Source: Catenulispora pinisilvae (GTDB taxonomy: Bacteria > Actinomycetota > Actinomycetes > Streptomycetales > Catenulisporaceae). Taken from it: a stretch of 54,566 nucleotides of DNA. How positions within the stretch are numbered: position 1 is the stretch's first letter; the number at the start of each line of letters is the position of its first letter. The position numbers and the translations under genes are program-made. Below the pieces are notes generated by a model, which saw only the letters and a list, made by a program, of their open reading frames with translations, was not told where the DNA came from and did not search any database. The DNA lies in contig NZ_JAAFZA010000050.1 of NCBI RefSeq assembly GCF_015356865.1, forward strand, positions 1-54,566. Reading direction: 5' to 3'. Positions 50,105 through 54,566 of the stretch are shown in pieces.

Positions 50105-50908
50105 TTACAAACCGGAGAGCCGGGCCTGGTGCGTGAGATCGTCCGCGGCTTTGCGGACCGCGCCCGACAATGCGGGAACCCGGTCGTCCGGCACGCGGTG
50201 GGCCAGTGCCGCGATGCTCACGGCGGCGATCACGCCGCCGTCTGAGCCGCGCACGGGCGCCGCGATACCCAGCACGTCGGGGTCGAGCTCACCGCGGCCG
50301 AGGGCGACGCCCGACGCGCGGATCTCCGCCAGACGAGAACGCAGAGCCTCCGGGTCGGTCAGTGTGGCCTCGGTGAAACGCGCGAGTGGACGGCTCAGAA
50401 TCTCGTCGCGCTCGGCCGCCGGAGCCCAGGCGAGTAGGGCCAGGGCCGCGGCGCCGGCGTTCACCGGAAGGATCTGGCCCCGCTCGTAGGACAGCCGGAT
50501 CGCGGTCGGAGCCTCGACGCGCTCCAGGCACACCACCGAGGCACCCGTGCGACGGGTCAGGAGTGCGGCCTGGCCGGTGGTGTCGACGAGGTCGCGCATC
50601 ACCGGCAGCGCGAGATCGGACAGCCCGATCCCCTTGCGCGCCAGCCGAGCCAGTTCCAGGACGCGAGGGCCGATGCGGAACCCGCTCCCGCCGTCGTTCT
50701 CCTCCAGGAAACTCATGGTGGTCAGGCTCTGTAGGTACCGGTAAGCGGTGGAACGGGCCACCCCGAGGTGCTCGGCGACCTGCTGTGCGGAAAGGACCAG
50801 CCGGTCATCGTCGAACAGCAGCAAGATGTCCAGCGCGCGGTCCGCGGTGGAGTTGCGCCCGCGGTAGCCGGCCGTGCCCTCCGCTGCCGCGTTCACAGTT
50901 CCCGACAT
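50105..50908 (-). CDS. IclR family regulator, second catabolic region (2)
   Basis: A 267-aa IclR protein, a close paralogue of the one at 46491-47279. The helix-turn-helix covers about residues 25-70 (LSAQQVAEHLGVARSTAYRYLQSL in part). The effector domain holds SYERGQILPVNAGAAALALLAW and GELDPDVLGIAAPVRG. The ATG at 50908 is preferred to GTG 50917 for its spacing from AGGG. It converges on the P450 gene. With two paralogues present, one may respond to the P450 substrate and the other to a later intermediate. Confidence 0.87.
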   Translation of the reverse strand: MSGTVNAAAEGTAGYRGRNSTADRALDILLLFDDDRLVLSAQQVAEHLGVARSTAYRYLQSLTTMSFLEENDGGSGFRIGPRVLELARLARKGIGLSDLALPVMRDLVDTTGQAALLTRRTGASVVCLERVEAPTAIRLSYERGQILPVNAGAAALALLAWAPAAERDEILSRPLARFTEATLTDPEALRSRLAEIRASGVALGRGELDPDVLGIAAPVRGSDGGVIAAVSIAALAHRVPDDRVPALSGAVRKAADDLTHQARLSGL

Positions 50909-50914
50909 GCAGGA
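50900..50914. promoter_or_regulatory. TCCTG-N5-CAGGA-like operator, locus D (iclR 2 start)
   Basis: TCCCG-ACATG-CAGGA, one base from the consensus, overlaps the start codon of the second IclR gene. It may give autorepression. A match this short could be chance, and no 21-bp partner is clear. Confidence 0.45.
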
Positions 50915-50980
50915 CACCCTACCGGGATCTCAGCTCACCTGGGCTCACGGGGCTCACGGGGCTGACCTGGCTCACCGGGC

Positions 50981-51475
50981 TTACTGGACCGGCTGATAGG
51001 CGACCGTGCCGTCGTTCAACAGCGCCTCGGCTTGCGCGTAGATCAGCTCCGGCTCCTGGTCGAGGTCGAGGCTCTTGCGGAACGGCTGGCGCACGTCCCG
51101 ATCAATGCGCAGGTAGACCTCGTTCCGGTTGCCTTCCGGGTCGAAGAAGTAGATGCCTATGGCGTTGCCGTGGGTCACCTCTTGCTGCACGGGCACGCCT
51201 TCGCGGCGGAACTGACGATGGAATTCGAGGACGTCCTCAAGGCTCTCCACCCGCCATGAGATCTGGTGCTGCTGCTTGTCTCCTACTGCGGCGGTGCGTC
51301 CGGTCTGCAGGACGAACTCGTGGTGCTCCACCTGTGGGCGAGAGCTGAGGAACACGATGCCCAACTTCTCGTCCTCGTCGGTGACGCGGAGGCCGAGCAG
51401 CCGCGTGTAGAAGTCCTTCATCAGCGGCAGGTCGTAGACCCACAGGCCGGTGTGTCCCAGTTCAGCGATGGCCAT
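50981..51475 (-). CDS. VOC-family protein (single-domain extradiol dioxygenase/glyoxalase-like)
   Basis: A 164-aa VOC protein starting AIAELGHTGLWVYDLPLMKDFYTRLLGLRV in part, with HHEFVLQ, HQISWRV and PEGNRNEVYL. The His, His and Glu positions of a metal site are plausible (GHTGLW, HQISW, NEVYL). It is half the length of two-domain catechol dioxygenases, so it would have to dimerise to form barrels. The ATG at 51475 has GAAGGAG upstream. A pair of TCCTG-N5-CAGGA-type operators lies 20-55 bp before the start, placing it in the second catabolic regulon. Confidence 0.8.
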   Translation of the reverse strand: MAIAELGHTGLWVYDLPLMKDFYTRLLGLRVTDEDEKLGIVFLSSRPQVEHHEFVLQTGRTAAVGDKQQHQISWRVESLEDVLEFHRQFRREGVPVQQEVTHGNAIGIYFFDPEGNRNEVYLRIDRDVRQPFRKSLDLDQEPELIYAQAEALLNDGTVAYQPVQ

Positions 51476-51494
51476 GGCGCACCGCTCCTTCCTG

Positions 51495-51530
51495 TCTCGT
51501 CTTACAGGAATGCTATCCCGTAAAACAGGA
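51495..51530. promoter_or_regulatory. TCCTG-N5-CAGGA operator pair, locus E (VOC gene)
   Basis: TCTCG-TCTTA-CAGGA (51495-51509) and TCCCG-TAAAA-CAGGA (51516-51530) are spaced 21 bp apart. The first has two mismatches and the second one. They lie just ahead of the VOC gene's ribosome binding site. Confidence 0.68.
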
Positions 51531-51632
51531 CACCGCCAGAGACGTGTTTTTCCCGGGGGGATGCCTGCAAGGAAACCGGATGACGTCGGCCCTCCCCGGG
51601 GTGGCACAAAGCGTGCCCCTCTGAGGTGGCGT

Positions 51633-52319
51633 CTACTCCGGCAGGGACGTGTGCTTCATGCCGTCGAGAAGTACCCGGATGGCCCACTTCCGGCGCGACT
51701 GAGCGGTTCCGGACATCAGCTGCGTTCCGAGCGCGGCTACCCGTGGGGTACCGGCGGGCGACGCGTCCGCCAACGCCTCGGCGAGAGAATCCCACTCTTC
51801 GCCGACGCTGTCCGAACCCTCCCAGCCGGGATGCTCCACCACGCTCGCAGTGGCGTTCTGGAGCAGCAAGTCCAAGCCCCAGGCCGCCTGTGCGTCCGGA
51901 ATCCCGCCTTCGTTCAGCAGGGTGAGCAACGCCTCGACGAGGTTGAGGTAGTTCGCGCCCGACGGCCGCGCGACAAGCGCCGAGCGCGCCAGGCCTGGGT
52001 TCTCGACGAGCACGCGACCGTAGGAACCCAGGACGGCATCGATGCGGTCGCGCCAGTCTCCGGCCGCGCCAACGGGTCCGAGGTCGACCTCTCCGAGCAT
52101 CGCCTCAAGAATCTCCGCGTGTAGCTCGGTGGTATTGGCCACGTACACGTACAGCGAGGCCGGACCGGTGTCGAGTTCCGCCGCGAGGCGCCGCATCGTG
52201 ACCCGCTCGAGCCCTTCGGAGCGCATCACGCGCACCGCGGTCGCGACGATCCCCGCCCGGGTCAGCGCCGGCTTGGCCGGGCGCTCCCGCCGGCTCACCG
52301 GCTCGGGGCGTCTGGGCAT
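51633..52319 (-). CDS. TetR family repressor of the MFS exporter
   Basis: A 228-aa repressor. The helix-turn-helix is LTRAGIVATAVRVMRSEGLE, then MRRLAAELDTGPASLYVYVANTTEL in part (about residues 18-68). The C-terminal domain is of the TetR_C type (GLARSALVARPSGANYL, ATASVVEHPGW). It is divergent from an MFS transporter gene with three GTTCG-based palindromes between them, so it should repress the transporter and itself until its ligand, probably the exported drug, binds. Confidence 0.88.
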   Translation of the reverse strand: MPRRPEPVSRRERPAKPALTRAGIVATAVRVMRSEGLERVTMRRLAAELDTGPASLYVYVANTTELHAEILEAMLGEVDLGPVGAAGDWRDRIDAVLGSYGRVLVENPGLARSALVARPSGANYLNLVEALLTLLNEGGIPDAQAAWGLDLLLQNATASVVEHPGWEGSDSVGEEWDSLAEALADASPAGTPRVAALGTQLMSGTAQSRRKWAIRVLLDGMKHTSLPE

Positions 52320-52338
52320 GCGGCGAACCTACCGACTC

Positions 52339-52458
52339 TGTTCGTTGCGAACAAGTTCATGCGCGTTTCCGTGCGTTCGGTGCGTGAGCACGCCTGGACT
52401 GGCAGGCGAGTGGCGATCATGTTCGCCACGAACATGCATCTAACGAACATGTTCGTTA
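52339..52458. promoter_or_regulatory. three TetR-type palindromes
   Basis: TGTTCG-TTG-CGAACA (52339-52353), CATGTTCG-CCA-CGAACATG (52418-52436) and TAACGAACATGTTCGTTA (52441-52458) share the TTCG/CGAA core. The first is near the repressor start and the other two lie on the transporter side. Confidence 0.8.
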
Positions 52459-52516
52459 GACTACCGGTGAGATCGGCGCCGCGCACCCGTCGGACGGGCA
52501 CGAGAGGAGTTCCGCG

Positions 52517-53953
52517 ATGGACACGACGACAGAGGTGGAGCCGGCCGAGCAGCCGACCCTGCCGACCTGGGCACTCTGGGGGATTCTGCTGGTGGTCATG
52601 TTGGCCAGCGCGCTCGACCTGATCGACTCCACGATCACGAACATCGCCGCGCCGACCATCACCGGCGAACTGCACGGGGGCAACGCGCTGATCAAGTGGC
52701 TCGGGGCGGCCTACTCCCTGGCCATGGGCGTCCTCCTGGTCGCGGGCGGCCGCCTCGGTGACAAGTTCGGACAGCGGCGGATGTTCCTTATCGGTATGGC
52801 CGGATTCACCGTCGCCTCCGCGCTGGCCGGCTTCTCTCCCGACTCCGCCCTGCTGGTCGTCGCCCGCGTGCTTCAGGGCGGGTTCGGTGCGCTGATGATC
52901 CCGCAGGGCGTGGCGATCATGACGAAGACGTTTCCGCCGAAGATGAAGACGACGGCCTTCAGCATCTACGGACCCGTTCTGGGCCTGGCCGGCGTGGGAG
53001 GCCCGATCCTCGCGGGGTTCCTGATCGACGCGAACATCGCCGGGGCCACCTGGCGGCCCATCTTCCTGATCAACCTCGCCCTCGGCGCGGCGGGACTGGC
53101 CGCCGCCTACCGGCTGCTGCCCCGCACCACCGCGGCTGATCAGGACAACAGCGTCGTCGTGGACGGATGGGGTGCGAGCTTGCTGGCGGTGGCGATGTTC
53201 GGGTCACTGTTCGGACTGATCGAAGGCTCGACCAACGGCTGGGACGAACTCCCGATTGTCGCCGTGTGCGCGGGGGCCGTGTTCTTCGTCTTCTTCGCCT
53301 ACCGCCAGAAGACCGCGCCTGAGCCGTTGATCCGCCCCAGCTTGTTGCGCAACAAGCGCTTCACCTCCGGCGTCCTCGTGGGCCTGGCCGTGTTCGCCTC
53401 CACCAGCGGACTCCTCTATGTCCTGTCACTGTTCATGCAGGAAGGGATGCACGAATCCCCACGCGGAGCCGCACTCGGCCTGGTTCCCATGACCGTCGGC
53501 ATCATCGCCGCATCCGGGGCGTGCGTGGGGCTGCTTCCCAAGCTCGGACGCAACCTGGTGTTCATCGGAATCCTCATGCTCCTGGGCGGATGCATCTGGT
53601 TCTACGTGCTTATCCACCACTCGGGCACCGACCTGGGCCTGTGGAACCTCGCGGGCCCGATGTTCGCCACCGGGCTCGGCATGGGAGCCTGCTACACCAC
53701 CGTCTTCAACGTCGCACTCGGCGATGTCAGCGCCGCCGAAGCCGGCAGTGCCAGCGGCTCGATCGCCTCCATCCAGCAACTCGCCAACGGCATCGGCTCG
53801 GCTGTGGTGACCACCGTGTTCTTCCAGACGATCTCAGGGGGATTGGCCCACGCGGCCCAGTCCAGCCTGATCGTCGTACTCATCGTCGCCGGCGTCGCCT
53901 TCCCCGTCGTCGCCCTCATGCCCAGAAAGGCGGCCGCCGAGCTCGAACACTGA
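52517..53953 (+). CDS. MFS drug exporter (DHA2, EmrB/QacA type)
   Basis: A 478-aa membrane protein with about 14 hydrophobic segments. The first helix has ASALDLIDSTITNIAAPTI with the DxxDxTIxxxA-type pattern of proton antiporters. The loop 2-3 motif is GGRLGDKFGQRRM (motif A), and GPVLGLAGVGGPILAGFL is the antiporter motif C region. It should export a hydrophobic toxic compound using the proton gradient. The ATG at 52517 has AGGAG at seven bases. It is controlled by the divergent TetR gene through three palindromes. Confidence 0.9.
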   Translation: MDTTTEVEPAEQPTLPTWALWGILLVVMLASALDLIDSTITNIAAPTITGELHGGNALIKWLGAAYSLAMGVLLVAGGRLGDKFGQRRMFLIGMAGFTVASALAGFSPDSALLVVARVLQGGFGALMIPQGVAIMTKTFPPKMKTTAFSIYGPVLGLAGVGGPILAGFLIDANIAGATWRPIFLINLALGAAGLAAAYRLLPRTTAADQDNSVVVDGWGASLLAVAMFGSLFGLIEGSTNGWDELPIVAVCAGAVFFVFFAYRQKTAPEPLIRPSLLRNKRFTSGVLVGLAVFASTSGLLYVLSLFMQEGMHESPRGAALGLVPMTVGIIAASGACVGLLPKLGRNLVFIGILMLLGGCIWFYVLIHHSGTDLGLWNLAGPMFATGLGMGACYTTVFNVALGDVSAAEAGSASGSIASIQQLANGIGSAVVTTVFFQTISGGLAHAAQSSLIVVLIVAGVAFPVVALMPRKAAAELEH

Positions 53954-54028
53954 GCTGTGCGCTGCGCGCCCGCGCTGCTGGCCCCGACGACAAATCTGTC
54001 CGGCGCAACCTCGCGGCCCCGGTAATGT

Positions 54029-54079
54029 GCAACCTATGGGTTGCGCGTCCGGTATCCATGTGCAACTCTGGGGTTGCAC
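54029..54079. promoter_or_regulatory. two inverted repeats upstream of the SRPBCC gene
   Basis: GCAACC-TATG-GGTTGC (54029-54044) and GTGCAAC-TCTGGG-GTTGCAC (54060-54079) share the GCAAC/GTTGC arms, with centres 33 bp apart. They end about 35 bp before the gene. An ArsR-type regulator is the likeliest binder given the gene family, but none is inside the window. Confidence 0.6.
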
Positions 54080-54113
54080 GTTAGATCCGCTAGTGAGAAC
54101 AAGGGAGTACGCA

Positions 54114-54554
54114 ATGACCACCGACCTACAGGACAGCATCGAGCGCGAGACCCTGATCGCCGCCTCCCAGGACCGGGTCTGGTCGCTGGTGACCGAGCCC
54201 GGCTTCTGGGTCGGCCCGACCGGCGCCGAGGCCGTGACCGGGGAGACCACCGTCGCGCACAGCGATCAGTACGGCGACTACCCGGTGCGGGTGGAGAAGA
54301 TCGACCCGAAGAGCTACGTGGCCTACCGTTGGGCCAGCGCCTACTCGGGTCAGGGGCTGCGCGAGGGGATCACGACCCTGATCGAGTTCACGCTCACGCC
54401 CGAGGGCGACGGCACCCGGCTGCGGGTGGTCGAGAGCGGGTTCACGGCGCTGGAGGGGGACGAGGAGCTGCGGCGCGGCGCGTTCAAGGACAACGCGGGC
54501 GGGTGGCGCGAGGTGATGGACGAGTTCAAGAAGCGGGCTGAAGAGGCGGCGTGA
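54114..54554 (+). CDS. SRPBCC (AHSA1-like) domain protein
   Basis: A 146-aa START/Bet v1-like protein: IERETLIAASQDRVWSLVTEPGFW at the start in part, VEKIDPKSYVAYRWAS in the middle, and a long final helix AGGWREVMDEFKKRAEEAA in part. Proteins of this group bind hydrophobic ligands and are often coupled to an ArsR-type regulator. The ATG at 54114 has AAGGGAG upstream. Right after the stop, AGGAGG at 54558-54563 looks like the ribosome binding site of a further gene beyond the window, fitting such a pair. Confidence 0.85.
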   Translation: MTTDLQDSIERETLIAASQDRVWSLVTEPGFWVGPTGAEAVTGETTVAHSDQYGDYPVRVEKIDPKSYVAYRWASAYSGQGLREGITTLIEFTLTPEGDGTRLRVVESGFTALEGDEELRRGAFKDNAGGWREVMDEFKKRAEEAA

Positions 54555-54566
54555 GGCAGGAGGGGG

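Noticed and set aside
1..54566. CRISPR arrays, tRNA, rRNA or intact insertion sequences
   Set aside because: I looked for regularly spaced repeats, tRNA-like cloverleaf sequences and transposase motifs on both strands and found none that would hold up.

Overview
The window reads as chromosome from a high-GC actinomycete of the Streptomyces/Catenulispora type. GTG and TTG starts are frequent, genes are often coupled by 1-8 bp overlaps, and one-component regulators of the TetR, IclR, GntR, ROK and LuxR families are abundant. I saw no rRNA, tRNA, CRISPR array or intact insertion sequence. All function calls come from reading the translations and motifs; no database search was run.

Layout. (1) 0-8.4 kb: a KdpD-like relic, a methyltransferase, an NB-ARC/LuxR regulator, a GNAT protein, an EF-G paralogue preceded by a possible leader peptide, two unknown genes and a SnoaL-like protein. 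(2) 8.7-13.4 kb: a compact diterpene set made of a GGPP synthase, a class II cyclase with an altered DxDD motif (DADT), a P450 and, convergent to them, a class I terpene synthase. (3) 14.1-16.3 kb: an SDR gene and a TetR gene facing each other across two tandem operators, then a second GNAT gene. (4) 16.4-33.2 kb: aromatic-acid catabolism. A phthalate-dioxygenase-type reductase, a Rieske oxygenase, an ABC importer, two class II aldolase/decarboxylase paralogues and an IclR regulator come first. They are followed by a fused LigB-LigA ring-cleavage dioxygenase, an alpha/beta hydrolase, a muconolactone-isomerase-like protein, a GntR regulator, a 6PGDH-like dehydrogenase, a VOC extradiol dioxygenase and a GalD/GalC/GalB-like trio. 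Together these would take a trihydroxylated or dihydroxylated aromatic acid through oxalomesaconate-type intermediates to pyruvate and an oxaloacetate-type product. (5) 33.4-38.4 kb: a ROK regulator and a secreted 1213-aa GH2 glycosidase with an unusual discoidin-like insertion. (6) 38.5-51.5 kb: a second oxidative catabolic region with two P450s, a 3Fe-4S ferredoxin and its reductase, an MhpA-like flavin monooxygenase, an FAH-family hydrolase, a bicupin, an MDR dehydrogenase, an MBL-fold protein, a TAXI-type solute-binding domain without a signal peptide, a VOC protein and two IclR regulators. (7) 51.6-54.6 kb: a TetR/MFS efflux pair and an SRPBCC gene.

The most notable signals are regulatory. 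Four copies of a 35-bp element with outer arms TGTACGCAT/ATGCGTACA lie at three promoter regions of region 4 and in front of its IclR gene. A different element, TCCTG-N5-CAGGA, is often doubled at exactly 21 bp and recurs at five promoter regions of region 6. They suggest two separate IclR-controlled regulons side by side. Relics of a dienelactone hydrolase and of MDR oxidoreductases show that both catabolic regions have been rebuilt by gene loss.
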